From positions 1-64,000 of IMG/VR virus record IMGVR_UViG_3300031705_000001: 64,000 nt of DNA; one strand, 5' to 3'. This document shows, in pieces, positions 23,580-31,614 of this stretch. The notes under the pieces are model-generated. The model did no database searches and was not told the origin of the DNA. It saw only the letters and a list, made by a program, of their open reading frames with translations. The number at the start of each line of letters is the position of its first letter. Position 1 is the stretch's first letter. The position numbers and the translations under genes were made by a program. Source of the DNA: a virus.

Positions 23580-23825
23580 ATGAGTTTGAAATTAGATGCG
23601 CTACGCGCAAAGTATATCGCAATGAGATTAGAAGCTGTTGCAACATTAGAAGTTTATTCTAAAAATGCAATAGGTATTGGAGAACATCCACAGATCATTG
23701 ACGAAATGGACAAATTAATTAGAACGATATCAGATGCAAATGGATATTTAGCCACATTAGATTCTATTTTTGTAACAGCAGATGACAAAGAAGCTGTTGG
23801 ACCATCTGGTCCGCTTAACGAATAA
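23580..23825 (+). CDS. Small helical protein
   Basis: The 81-residue protein consists of two or three helices (LDALRAKYIAMRLEAVATLEVY, QIIDEMDKLIRTISDANGYLATLDSIF), possibly a helical bundle. It ends just before a terminator. It is not recognised. Confidence 0.55.
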   Translation: MSLKLDALRAKYIAMRLEAVATLEVYSKNAIGIGEHPQIIDEMDKLIRTISDANGYLATLDSIFVTADDKEAVGPSGPLNE

Positions 23826-23843
23826 TTAACCTACAAATACTAA

Positions 23844-23877
23844 CCAAAGGGGACTGAGAAATCATTCCCCTTTTTTT
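23844..23877 (+). terminator. Rho-independent terminator
   Basis: AAAGGGGA (23846-23853) pairs with TCCCCTTT, followed by a T tract, with a loop of about 12 bases. It ends the operon of small proteins before the tagged-protein cluster. Confidence 0.88.
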
Positions 23878-23879
23878 AT

Positions 23880-23891
23880 GATATATAATAC
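23880..23891 (+). promoter_or_regulatory. GATATATAATAC motif abutting an ATG
   Basis: It is a member of the late-promoter-like set, directly after a terminator and directly before ATG 23892. As in the case at 13784, transcription would start at or inside the start codon. Confidence 0.35.
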
Positions 23892-24587
23892 ATGAAACAC
23901 ATAAAAACATATAACTTATTTTTGAACGAGAGTCGAAGTAAATGGGATTCACTAGCATCCAAATTAACAAGCGTGGTATTCAAAGCGTGGATTAAAGGAC
24001 ATGCCAATGGAATGACAACCATAGATTACTCTGATCAAATTGAGGATAAATTAGAATTTGATCTTACAGCTACACTTCATATTACTAAAAAGACCAAAGG
24101 ATTTGAAATAGCTAATTCAACAGGTGCAGATGGTAGAGATGAAGATGACGATGGAGATTTTCAAACACCATTTATCAATATAGATTTTGTTATTAATCCA
24201 GATTGGTTACCAGGAGAATGGTCAGAGGTTTACATGTATTTAGCAGATGTTATTCGACATGAAATGGAACACATTACACAAGACGGAAAAGACACCGGTA
24301 ATTATAGAAAGGGTAAACCGAATGAAGATGACTCTGAATTAAGAGCGCTGATAGAATTAGGAGTTATGCCGAAGGCACAATACTTAATGTTACCTAAAGA
24401 AGTTGATGCAAATTTACAAGGACTTAGATTTGAATCTAAGAAAAGAAAGGAATCAATGATCGACGCAGTCACCAGGTATTTAGACACACAAGAACAAAGT
24501 GGTACGATTGATGGAACTTCACGTGAGGAAGTATTAACATTATGGAGACGAAGAGCTAAAAAAATAGGTGGTATACCTAAATTCTAA
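23892..24587 (+). CDS. Putative zinc metallopeptidase with capsid-targeting-like tag
   Basis: Residues 1-13 are MKHIKTYNLFLNE, ending in the protease-like LNE. The body has VIRHEMEHITQ with HExxH at His123-Glu124-His127, and PKEVDANLQG with Glu170 as a plausible third zinc ligand. The N-terminal half is a beta-rich domain with an acidic loop (GRDEDDDGDFQTP). Family assignment beyond zincin-like is not possible by eye. It opens a run of four tagged genes. An injected protease acting on host proteins, or on the cell wall during entry, is inferred from the tag. Confidence 0.72.
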   Translation: MKHIKTYNLFLNESRSKWDSLASKLTSVVFKAWIKGHANGMTTIDYSDQIEDKLEFDLTATLHITKKTKGFEIANSTGADGRDEDDDGDFQTPFINIDFVINPDWLPGEWSEVYMYLADVIRHEMEHITQDGKDTGNYRKGKPNEDDSELRALIELGVMPKAQYLMLPKEVDANLQGLRFESKKRKESMIDAVTRYLDTQEQSGTIDGTSREEVLTLWRRRAKKIGGIPKF

Positions 24588-24588
24588 T

Positions 24589-25005
24589 ATGAAGCACATT
24601 AAAGTATTCAACGATTTTATAAATGAGAAGATAACATTACCAACGTCTGGTGGTTATACTGAGGATTGGCTTTTCAAACAAGTGATGGATGGTAAAAAAG
24701 ATATTCATTTTCTTGTTACTAAACATCCTATGGTTAACAGTGAAGACGATATACGAATCTTACAAACATATAGAGATATGGGCTGGGGCGTATTGACAGT
24801 TGATAAAGAGGACGGAGATGCATATATTGCATATAGACCAAACTCGACTGGTAAAAAGAAAGCAAAACGATTAAAAGAAATTGCAGATTCACATGGTGGA
24901 TATTTAGCAGATAAGACTGCTGAAGAAGCAAGAGAGATTGGTGAATTATTGGATTATAGTAATGCAGATATTAAAAGATTCGTAAAAAGAATATACGGTG
25001 AATAA
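24589..25005 (+). CDS. Putative packaged internal protein with capsid-targeting-like tag
   Basis: I start at ATG 24589, one base after the previous stop, because the tag MKHIKVFNDFINE then begins the protein; a longer frame from 24568 lies inside the upstream gene. The 138-residue product has a mixed N-terminal domain (DWLFKQVMDGKKDIHFLVTKHPMVNSEDDIRIL would span it) and a helical C-terminus. It is unrecognised. INE at residues 11-13 is a good prohead-protease-type site. Confidence 0.65.
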   Translation: MKHIKVFNDFINEKITLPTSGGYTEDWLFKQVMDGKKDIHFLVTKHPMVNSEDDIRILQTYRDMGWGVLTVDKEDGDAYIAYRPNSTGKKKAKRLKEIADSHGGYLADKTAEEAREIGELLDYSNADIKRFVKRIYGE

Positions 25006-25006
25006 C

Positions 25007-25354
25007 ATGAGACATATTAAAGTATTTGAAGATTTTATAAATGAAGGTATGATTCTTCAGGAATTAGAAACTGAATTCAATATAAAATTAGACCTTTATG
25101 ATAATGGTAAATGGTTAGCGCTTTCGCGCATTGTAGTTCCTAAAGAACTGAGAGGTTCTGGAATTGGTTCTAAAGTAATGGAAAGAATTGTTGATTTTGC
25201 TGATAATGCAAATAAAAAGATTTATCTAACACCTTCTAAAGATTTTGGAGCGACTTCAGTAAATAGACTTAAAACATTTTATAAAGAATTCGGGTTTGTT
25301 AAGAATACATTTAAGAATGAAACTAAAGAAACAATGGTAAGATTACCAAAATAA
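25007..25354 (+). CDS. GNAT acetyltransferase with capsid-targeting-like tag
   Basis: I start at ATG 25007 so that MRHIKVFEDFINE is N-terminal. The remaining 102 residues are a compact GNAT fold with the acetyl-CoA motif A IVVPKELRGSGIGSKVM (Arg49-Gly-Ser-Gly-Ile-Gly54) and FYKEFGFV as the motif B equivalent. The acceptor is unknown. If packaged and injected, it could acetylate host targets early, a strategy comparable to T4 Alt ADP-ribosylation (analogy, not homology). Confidence 0.8.
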   Translation: MRHIKVFEDFINEGMILQELETEFNIKLDLYDNGKWLALSRIVVPKELRGSGIGSKVMERIVDFADNANKKIYLTPSKDFGATSVNRLKTFYKEFGFVKNTFKNETKETMVRLPK

Positions 25355-25355
25355 T

Positions 25356-26036
25356 ATGAAAAGAATTAAACTATTCGAAGAATTCTTATTAAGTAGAATT
25401 AATGAAGCTGAAGATTCACATAGTGACTATCCTCAAGCTGCTAAAAAGAATGCACAAAAAGCAATAGACTGGAAAGAGAAATATGGCAGAGAAGAAGTTG
25501 AAGCTGGTACTGCAGTCGGATGGGCAAGAGCACATCAATTGGCTAATGGAGAAAACATATCTAGCGATACTGTAAAAAGAATGTCTTCATTTAATAGACA
25601 TAGAAAAAATGCAACTATTGCACCTGAATTTAAAGAAACACCATGGTTAGATAAAGGTTTTGTTTCATGGCTAATTTGGGGAGGAGATGCAGGAGTTGAT
25701 TGGGCAATGGCTAGATCAAAAGAAATAGATACATTAGAAGAAGGTATAATAGAAGAAAAGAAAAAGAGCAAACCTAAATCTGACAAACAAAAGATAAAGG
25801 CTTTGACTAAAAAACAAAAGAGTCTTTCTTCAAAATCAAAAGATATTAAAGGAGACATAGCTGCACTTTCTAAAGATAAAGAAAAGGATCCTACTGATAA
25901 ATTACAAGGTTTATTGTTAAAGTCTCAACTACAGCAAGCATCGGCAGATGGTATGAAAGCTGCAGTTCAAAAACAACAAATCGGTTTAAAATCTAAACTG
26001 AAAACAGCCAAGAAAAAACAAAAGGCTACAAAATAA
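25356..26036 (+). CDS. Tagged internal protein with basic helical C-terminus
   Basis: The 226-residue protein starts MKRIKLFEEFLLSRINE, the shared tag with a four-residue insertion that still ends in INE. Residues of about 30-125 form a conserved-looking domain (VGWARAHQLANGENISSDTVKRMSSF and GFVSWLIWGGDAGVDWA) of a kind I associate with phage head proteins but cannot name. Residues 135-226 are Lys-rich coiled coil, suitable for contact with packaged DNA. It is the last of four adjacent tagged genes. Confidence 0.62.
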   Translation: MKRIKLFEEFLLSRINEAEDSHSDYPQAAKKNAQKAIDWKEKYGREEVEAGTAVGWARAHQLANGENISSDTVKRMSSFNRHRKNATIAPEFKETPWLDKGFVSWLIWGGDAGVDWAMARSKEIDTLEEGIIEEKKKSKPKSDKQKIKALTKKQKSLSSKSKDIKGDIAALSKDKEKDPTDKLQGLLLKSQLQQASADGMKAAVQKQQIGLKSKLKTAKKKQKATK

Positions 26037-26050
26037 GATATATAAATAAA
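26037..26050 (+). promoter_or_regulatory. Late-promoter-like element GATATATAAATAAA
   Basis: It contains TATAAATA and lies 17 bases before the ATG at 26068. It is a member of the set. Confidence 0.5.
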
Positions 26051-26067
26051 ATAATAATAAAAACATT

Positions 26068-26577
26068 ATGGCAAAACCAATATTATCATTCGAAGAGTAC
26101 GCAGCAAATAAGAAACTTGCAAGTACTGATGCGATTACGGAAACCGACGATGACAAAGTGTTAGGTATTTCTGACGAGGATTCAGAATCAGAAGAACATG
26201 AAAAAATAGAAGGCGAAGAAGAAGAAAAAGAAGAGGATGCTGAAGAGTCTGAATCTGAAGAAGAATCTGAGGAAGAAGATGAAGATAAAGAAACATTAAC
26301 GGTTTCTGCACGTTTAATAGAAGGTTATGAATCTGCTATTAAAGAAGCATGTGACTATGACGGGGATGATTATCCTGATCACACATTAGAATCTTATCTT
26401 AAAGAAAATGCTGCATTAATTGCAACATTAGCTGCTTCTACATTAGAACAAGCACACGCTGAGATTAAAGGTGAAGAAGAACTTACTATTGAAACATATG
26501 ACGCAATACTTAATGGTATGAAAGAATCTTATAATAAGAAGATCGACGAGTTAAAAGACGTCTGGTCAGCTAAGTAA
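26068..26577 (+). CDS. Acidic protein, possible prohead-core component
   Basis: The 169-residue protein has an N-terminal MAKPILSFEEYAANKK, an extremely acidic region (residues about 40-80, mostly Glu, Asp and Ser) and a helical C-terminus (TLESYLKENAALIATLAASTLEQAHAEIKG would span part of it). Low complexity and acidity, plus its place directly after the tagged internal proteins and behind a late-type promoter, recall the small acidic prohead core proteins of T4 (gp67/gp68). This is inference only. Confidence 0.5.
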   Translation: MAKPILSFEEYAANKKLASTDAITETDDDKVLGISDEDSESEEHEKIEGEEEEKEEDAEESESEEESEEEDEDKETLTVSARLIEGYESAIKEACDYDGDDYPDHTLESYLKENAALIATLAASTLEQAHAEIKGEEELTIETYDAILNGMKESYNKKIDELKDVWSAK

Positions 26578-26618
26578 CATATTTAGTTTAAAACGAGTAT
26601 CATCTAATTAAACTTTTT

Positions 26619-26650
26619 AAAAGGTCCGTATATAATATATGGACCTTTTT
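26619..26650 (+). terminator. Rho-independent terminator
   Basis: AAAAGGTCC (26619-26627) pairs with GGACCTTTT (26641-26649), followed by T. The 13-base loop GTATATAATATAT itself looks like a late-promoter element. Confidence 0.85.
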
Positions 26651-26664
26651 ACATTTAGAATACT

Positions 26665-27186
26665 ATGCCAAGAATACCAGTAGATTTAGTTTATATGCAG
26701 ATGGCTTATCAGATAGCTAAGCTTAGTTATGCAAAACGCCGTAGGGTTGGTTGTATTATCGTGAAAGATAAACAAGTGATTTCTACAGGATATAACGGAA
26801 CGCCACATGGTTTTAATAACGATTGTGAGGAAATAGAAATAACACGTCAGTATTATGAAAATCCTGACATGGCACAAACTCTCGTAGAAGATCATGGATT
26901 TACATGTGAAAATGGATGTTGTACTAAAGAAACTACTAAAACAAAACGAGAAGTTTTACACGCAGAATCTAATGCATTAGCAAAAGTAAGTAAATCAACA
27001 TTGAGTTCAGAAGGTGCAGATCTTTACACGACAACTTGTCCATGTTTTGATTGTGCAAAATTAATAATCCAATCAGGTATTAAAAAAGTATTTTACTCTG
27101 AAACATATAGAGATATGTCAGGTGTTGAATTATTAAATAAAGCTGGAATTGAAGTAAAAGAAGTTATATGCTGGAACGCGGAGTAG
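26665..27186 (+). CDS. dCMP deaminase
   Basis: The 173-residue zinc deaminase has VLHAESNA (His99, Glu101) and TTCPCFDC (Cys127, Cys130). The long insert with three further Cys (CENGCC, 81-86) is typical of the dCMP/ComEB-type family, where it can bind a second zinc. It converts dCMP to dUMP to supply dTTP synthesis. Its end overlaps the helicase start by 19 bases. Confidence 0.88.
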   Translation: MPRIPVDLVYMQMAYQIAKLSYAKRRRVGCIIVKDKQVISTGYNGTPHGFNNDCEEIEITRQYYENPDMAQTLVEDHGFTCENGCCTKETTKTKREVLHAESNALAKVSKSTLSSEGADLYTTTCPCFDCAKLIIQSGIKKVFYSETYRDMSGVELLNKAGIEVKEVICWNAE

Positions 27187-28907
27187 AGAAGATAAACAAA
27201 ATTATAAACGATTCAATAGAGTCCAATACATTTGGGAAAGGATTTGAATTCAGAAGAGGTCAAAGAGAAATCATAGTTAAGATTTGCGAATCTTATCTGG
27301 AAGATTCTAAAGCAACTATCGTTATTGATGCTCCGACTGGTTCTGGTAAATCACTGATAGCTATGTGGTCTGCTCATATATTAAAAGAATTAGGTAATAA
27401 GGGTTACATGATCACTAGTGACCTGAGTCTTCAGGATCAATATGAATCAGATTTTTATAAATATGGTTTGCGATGGCCATCAATTAAAGGTGCAGACAAT
27501 TATGAATGTAATGTTAACGGATTGCCATTTTCATTAGGAGATTGTAGATTGAAGGGTATGGGATATGAACAAACTGAAAAGCTTTCATGTTACGCAACCT
27601 GTGATTATCTTCAAAATAGAAAAAGGGCAATAGATCAACCTATCTCATTATTGAATTATGCATTTTGGTTGATTCAACGTAATTATGTTGCAGCTAAGAT
27701 GGAACAAGATGATCGTAAGGTTCCATTTGAACAAAGAGACTTTGTGTTTTTTGATGAAGCACATAGAATTGATGATATTGTACAGAGTCATTTCAGCCCT
27801 CGTATTGAACCTAATATTGTAGATAAGATTATGACTAGTCTTAGATTTGCAAATAAACATGGATTTCAAACAGTAGCGCATACTCGTAACAAAATAGAAA
27901 CATTAGTTAATGATTTAATGACAGGTAATAAATCAGAGGTATATGATGCGATGGTCGAGTTCGAAGTAATCTTACGTAATTTTGGTAAGGTAAGGCAATT
28001 GGCTAATAAACAAGTTAAAAAAAGATATGGTAATATTGGTGCACCGAAAGATTGGCAAACCGCATTTACCAATTTTGATAGAATAAAAGATGTACATTGT
28101 AAGATTGAAGATTATCTTGCATTGATCAACGAAGTTGGTATTAGTAAAATGGTATTAGATCAAAACGAATATGAATCTAAATTCATGTGTGTTGAGGAAT
28201 CTCTTATGATTAACAAATACTTACACGACAAAGCAGACTTTAAAGTATTCATGAGTGCAACGATTGGAGATCCTAGATCTTTTGTTAAAATCATGGGAAT
28301 TAAGAATGCTAAATTTATTAGAATGGACAACATGTTCAATTATGATAAATCACCAGTAGTTTTTATTAATCGCCACAAACTTTCATACAGAGAACGCGAA
28401 CAGAGTTTGCCTAAAGTGGTTGAAATACTAGATCAAATTATAAGTAAGCATAAAGGACAACGAGGGGTAGTTCACACAGGATCATACGCATTTACTAATT
28501 ACATAAAGCAACATTCTAAACATACATTTAGATTGATAGATTATGAGAACTCTAAACAAAAAGCAAACATGTTAGAGTTGTTCAAAAAGAAAGAAGGATC
28601 AGTTTTAATGGGACCGTCATTATTAGAGGGTTTAGATTTAAAAGACGAGACAAGTAGATTTCAGATATTCTTTAAAGTACCATATCCATCATTAGGCGAT
28701 CCTTTGATTAAAGCTAAAATGCAGACATCAAATGAATGGTATGATTGGAAAACTGGAATTTCGATTCTTCAAGGTGTTGGAAGATCAGTAAGAAGTGAAG
28801 ATGATTGGGCCGTAACATATGTACTGGATGCTTGCTTTAGAAGTCTGATAAATAAGAAGGGATTCTTCCCTCCTAGCTTTACTGATAGGGTTAAAACTAT
28901 AAAATAA
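27168..28907 (+). CDS. DinG/XPD-type superfamily 2 DNA helicase with Fe-S cluster
   Basis: The 579-residue protein has Walker A DAPTGSGKS (54-62), four spaced Cys (114, 126, 141, 145) as in the XPD/DinG 4Fe-4S domain, DEAH (196-199), FMSATIGDP (motif III-like) and a C-terminal half with GPSLLEGLDLKD, VPYPSLGDP and QGVGRSVRSEDD (motifs V-VI). It is a 5'-3' helicase candidate for repair or recombination, perhaps replacing T4 Dda or UvsW. It is the largest enzyme in the metabolic region and starts inside the deaminase gene. Confidence 0.88.
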   Translation: MLERGVEKINKIINDSIESNTFGKGFEFRRGQREIIVKICESYLEDSKATIVIDAPTGSGKSLIAMWSAHILKELGNKGYMITSDLSLQDQYESDFYKYGLRWPSIKGADNYECNVNGLPFSLGDCRLKGMGYEQTEKLSCYATCDYLQNRKRAIDQPISLLNYAFWLIQRNYVAAKMEQDDRKVPFEQRDFVFFDEAHRIDDIVQSHFSPRIEPNIVDKIMTSLRFANKHGFQTVAHTRNKIETLVNDLMTGNKSEVYDAMVEFEVILRNFGKVRQLANKQVKKRYGNIGAPKDWQTAFTNFDRIKDVHCKIEDYLALINEVGISKMVLDQNEYESKFMCVEESLMINKYLHDKADFKVFMSATIGDPRSFVKIMGIKNAKFIRMDNMFNYDKSPVVFINRHKLSYREREQSLPKVVEILDQIISKHKGQRGVVHTGSYAFTNYIKQHSKHTFRLIDYENSKQKANMLELFKKKEGSVLMGPSLLEGLDLKDETSRFQIFFKVPYPSLGDPLIKAKMQTSNEWYDWKTGISILQGVGRSVRSEDDWAVTYVLDACFRSLINKKGFFPPSFTDRVKTIK

Positions 28908-28912
28908 ATATT

Positions 28913-29623
28913 ATGAAAAAGTTACTTATTATCGCGATGCTGTTTTTAACTAGTTGTAGCAGTTTAAATTTTCAATACAGTTCTGCTAGAGATCTCACAC
29001 CATCCGTTGTAATAAGCAAACGGGTTTCATATACACAATCAAATGATTGGAATATTGGATTACAACGAACATCACCTGTAAGTTGTAGAAGGCATGGCTT
29101 TCATGATTTGTATGGATTTGATCCCACATATAATGCATGGTATTGTAGACCTTTTAATAATTATCAGCATATTTCAAATTGGAACGTCTATTATTATCAA
29201 TATAATAATTGGAATACATGGACTTCTATACCACATTGGAATAATATGGGCAATGTCTATCATGGTTACAATTGGGATTGGCATTCATGGAACAATACAT
29301 ATTACAGGTGGAATCGAAATTATAATTTAAATTATAGTAGACGTTCTTCAATTCGTAATAATGGAAGAAGATTATATGTTCAGCCTACTTCTACAAGAAC
29401 TACACCAAGAAGAACCACACCGACAAGAACAATTAGAACTACACCGACAAGAACAATTAGAACTACACCAACAAGACGTAATACTCCAAACAGAGTTATT
29501 AGACCTACAAGAAGGACTAATGTGAATACTCCAATAAGACGTAGCACAACACCACGTGTAATTAAACGTACACCTGTTAAAAGATCTAATAGTACTACAC
29601 GAAGAAAAAGAAACAACAACTAA
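28913..29623 (+). CDS. Putative lipoprotein with Trp/Tyr/Asn-rich and Thr/Arg-rich regions
   Basis: The N-terminus MKKLLIIAMLFLTSC is a lipoprotein signal peptide with lipobox LTSC (Cys15). Residues of about 60-135 are loaded with Trp, Tyr, Asn and His (NWNVYYYQYNNWNTW). Residues 155-236 are Arg/Thr/Pro repeats (RTTPTRTI) with a very basic ending. A phage-encoded lipoprotein displayed in the host envelope suggests superinfection exclusion or receptor masking (inference). It follows the helicase by five bases. Confidence 0.65.
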   Translation: MKKLLIIAMLFLTSCSSLNFQYSSARDLTPSVVISKRVSYTQSNDWNIGLQRTSPVSCRRHGFHDLYGFDPTYNAWYCRPFNNYQHISNWNVYYYQYNNWNTWTSIPHWNNMGNVYHGYNWDWHSWNNTYYRWNRNYNLNYSRRSSIRNNGRRLYVQPTSTRTTPRRTTPTRTIRTTPTRTIRTTPTRRNTPNRVIRPTRRTNVNTPIRRSTTPRVIKRTPVKRSNSTTRRKRNNN

Positions 29624-29633
29624 ACAATAATAA

Positions 29634-29864
29634 ATGGGATTTAATAAATTGATTTTACCAGAGGTAAAATCACTGAAGGAACAACTAGAAACAATGGGCG
29701 AAGAAACCTTTGGAGAACACTGGTTAAAGAGAATGCAGAACGCAGATGCTGTCATGGGACCTAGTGATTCACATGACTTTATTAAACCTTTTGCAGATTT
29801 CGCATATAATAAGAGTAAACAAATATTTGTAGGAAATGAAATGGATACGGATATTAAAAAATAA
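29634..29864 (+). CDS. Hypothetical protein
   Basis: This 76-residue acidic helical protein (LKEQLETMGEETFGEHWLKRMQNADAVMG would span its centre) is not recognised. It starts ten bases after the lipoprotein stop and ends four bases before the next gene. Confidence 0.55.
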   Translation: MGFNKLILPEVKSLKEQLETMGEETFGEHWLKRMQNADAVMGPSDSHDFIKPFADFAYNKSKQIFVGNEMDTDIKK

Positions 29865-29868
29865 AATC

Positions 29869-30525
29869 ATGGCTAAAAACAAAGAGGCAGAAAATAGACA
29901 ATTTTACGTTTGGATTAAATCTGAGAGGATAGGACAAATAGTAGAGGTCGATAATACTAAACCTGTTGAAAAGGAATGGGTAGAATTTACCGATGGAACT
30001 AAATGTAATTCAACGTTAATTTCAGAATTTTTATTACCGGCATCATCTGAAGATCAGGCTAATTTAATAGCAAAAGACTTTGGTGGAATTACAACTTATA
30101 TAAATCCACAAGATGCAACGCCAGTTAGGCCACGTAGAGATCCAATAGAAGATGCAACACCGGTTAGACCGCGCAGAGACATAGAGGATGCAACACCAGT
30201 TAGACCGCGTAGAGATATTGAACAATCAGTAGAAGTAAATGTAATGCGTGAAATGCTTAAGAAGATGAGTGTTAAGAATAAAGCTGATCTGCCTATTCAA
30301 GTAAATATTCCATCTAAGGAAATATATGCATTACTTAAAGATCAGATGGACATCACTAAAAAAGATCTAAACGGCCAGATTTCAGCGCTCGTAGAAGATC
30401 AGATAGATAACCTAAGAACGGAACTAAAAGAACAAATCGAATCATTTATTAATAACTATTACAATGGAAGAACAAACACAATCACAAGAAGTGACTCAGG
30501 AAACGACGAACCAGGAAATTCCTAA
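29869..30525 (+). CDS. Protein with DATPVRPRRD repeats and C-terminal coiled coil
   Basis: I start at ATG 29869 (MAKNKEAENRQFYVW); a longer frame from 29836 lies inside the previous gene. The 218-residue product has an N-terminal beta-rich domain (residues 8-75), three copies of DATPVRPRRD followed by a short I/E linker (82-118), and a long helical region (about 125-200) likely to oligomerise. The basic, proline-containing repeats could be a flexible linker or nucleic-acid contact. It overlaps the next gene by 62 bases. Confidence 0.62.
   Translation: MAKNKEAENRQFYVWIKSERIGQIVEVDNTKPVEKEWVEFTDGTKCNSTLISEFLLPASSEDQANLIAKDFGGITTYINPQDATPVRPRRDPIEDATPVRPRRDIEDATPVRPRRDIEQSVEVNVMREMLKKMSVKNKADLPIQVNIPSKEIYALLKDQMDITKKDLNGQISALVEDQIDNLRTELKEQIESFINNYYNGRTNTITRSDSGNDEPGNS
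30112..30222 (+). repeat. Three tandem 36-39-bp repeats (DATPVRPRRD)
   Basis: The units start at 30112, 30151 and 30187. The first has three extra bases. Silent differences show they are not brand-new. Confidence 0.9.
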
Positions 30526-30889
30526 TCGTAGAGAAAGAAGAGCAAGATTAAAACAACAAGGTATTTTAAAGTATCTTAGTAAATTGAATTTTCTTAATCC
30601 TATCAGAGCGAACTTTCGTGCAGAGACCATGAAGAATGGTAAAAGAATTCAAGAAGTAAGACGTGCTAATATTGAAAAAAAATGGGAGGAAACTCTTGGC
30701 GACAAATTAGAAGGTATGAAAGAAACTTGGTATGATATTGGTTATAACGCAGACGAAATAGCAATGCTAGAAGAAGCAGCAACTATTGGCTTTGTTAAGA
30801 ACAAAGAAACATACCGCGAAGATAAAATTGAGGCTAAATCACTAATGAGAAAGGCTAAAGAATCGTTATTATCTAGAAAAACAAAATAA
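30464..30889 (+). CDS. Basic helical hypothetical protein
   Basis: The 141-residue protein has an N-terminal Gln/Glu/Thr-rich stretch, then NRRERRARLKQQG and a helical body with many Lys and Arg. The start lies 62 bases inside the previous gene, where the two frames overlap. That is a long overlap but both frames look coding. The function is unknown. Confidence 0.58.
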   Translation: MEEQTQSQEVTQETTNQEIPNRRERRARLKQQGILKYLSKLNFLNPIRANFRAETMKNGKRIQEVRRANIEKKWEETLGDKLEGMKETWYDIGYNADEIAMLEEAATIGFVKNKETYREDKIEAKSLMRKAKESLLSRKTK

Positions 30890-30892
30890 TAT

Positions 30893-31216
30893 ATGTTAAC
30901 TATCGGTATTGAGCCAGCAGATAATGGTGTTATAAAAACACTAGTCGACGATAACGTAAATGGAGGTGGCGAAGAATTCGAATCTAGACAAGTCTATGAA
31001 TTCGAAGGACCGATGAAAAGAGCTAATCAAATAAAATTCTTTAAGGATTTAGTATTTGACTTAGGACTTGATATTGGAACTGAACTAGATCCAGATCGTA
31101 TACGTATTGCATTGGACTGGGGTTCTCAATATGAACCAACAGACAGTGAAATTAAAAAAAAGATTCAGACTTTAGAAAGAGAAATTAAAAGACTGAATTC
31201 TATATTAGACATATGA
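30893..31216 (+). CDS. Hypothetical protein with C-terminal coiled coil
   Basis: The 107-residue acidic protein has a globular part of about 80 residues (MLTIGIEPADNGVIKTLVDD) and a terminal helix KKKIQTLEREIKRLNSIL. It overlaps the next gene by four bases (ATGA), so translation is coupled. It is not recognised. Confidence 0.58.
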   Translation: MLTIGIEPADNGVIKTLVDDNVNGGGEEFESRQVYEFEGPMKRANQIKFFKDLVFDLGLDIGTELDPDRIRIALDWGSQYEPTDSEIKKKIQTLEREIKRLNSILDI

Positions 31217-31614
31217 ATATAAAAATAGAAGGTGTTTGGTGCAAGACAAGAACAGAATTCGATAAGTTATCCAAATCGGGTGACTATGATCTTTCAGTTT
31301 CGTATTACGATATTTTTAATCGTTTGGTTAAAAGTGATCCAGATAATACAGAGCCATCGAATATAATCATTTCTATTTATATTAGAAAAATAATCCAAAA
31401 AGTATTATTGAATCTTGGCGAACAAGAAGACGTCAAGATTCTTTATATGTTTAAATCTTTGAGTGCTGATACCGTTGGTGGTTTCAGGGACTTCATTAAT
31501 GACATGTCAGACGAAGTTTGCGAGTTAGATCTATTAGTAGTTAATAGATGTGACTTTCCGAAAACCGGAGTTTTAAGCAAATTTGACAATGTTAGGTTTA
31601 TAGACAATGATTAA
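31213..31614 (+). CDS. Hypothetical protein
   Basis: The 133-residue alpha/beta protein (SVSYYDIFNRLVKS, ISIYIRKIIQKVLLNLGEQED) is unrecognised. It overlaps both neighbours by a few bases and belongs to a run of five coupled genes leading up to the baseplate block. Confidence 0.55.
   Translation: MNIKIEGVWCKTRTEFDKLSKSGDYDLSVSYYDIFNRLVKSDPDNTEPSNIIISIYIRKIIQKVLLNLGEQEDVKILYMFKSLSADTVGGFRDFINDMSDEVCELDLLVVNRCDFPKTGVLSKFDNVRFIDND

Noticed and set aside
26628-26640. GTATATAATATAT as a late promoter
   Set aside because: It is the loop of a clear terminator; the flanking GC stem explains it better.
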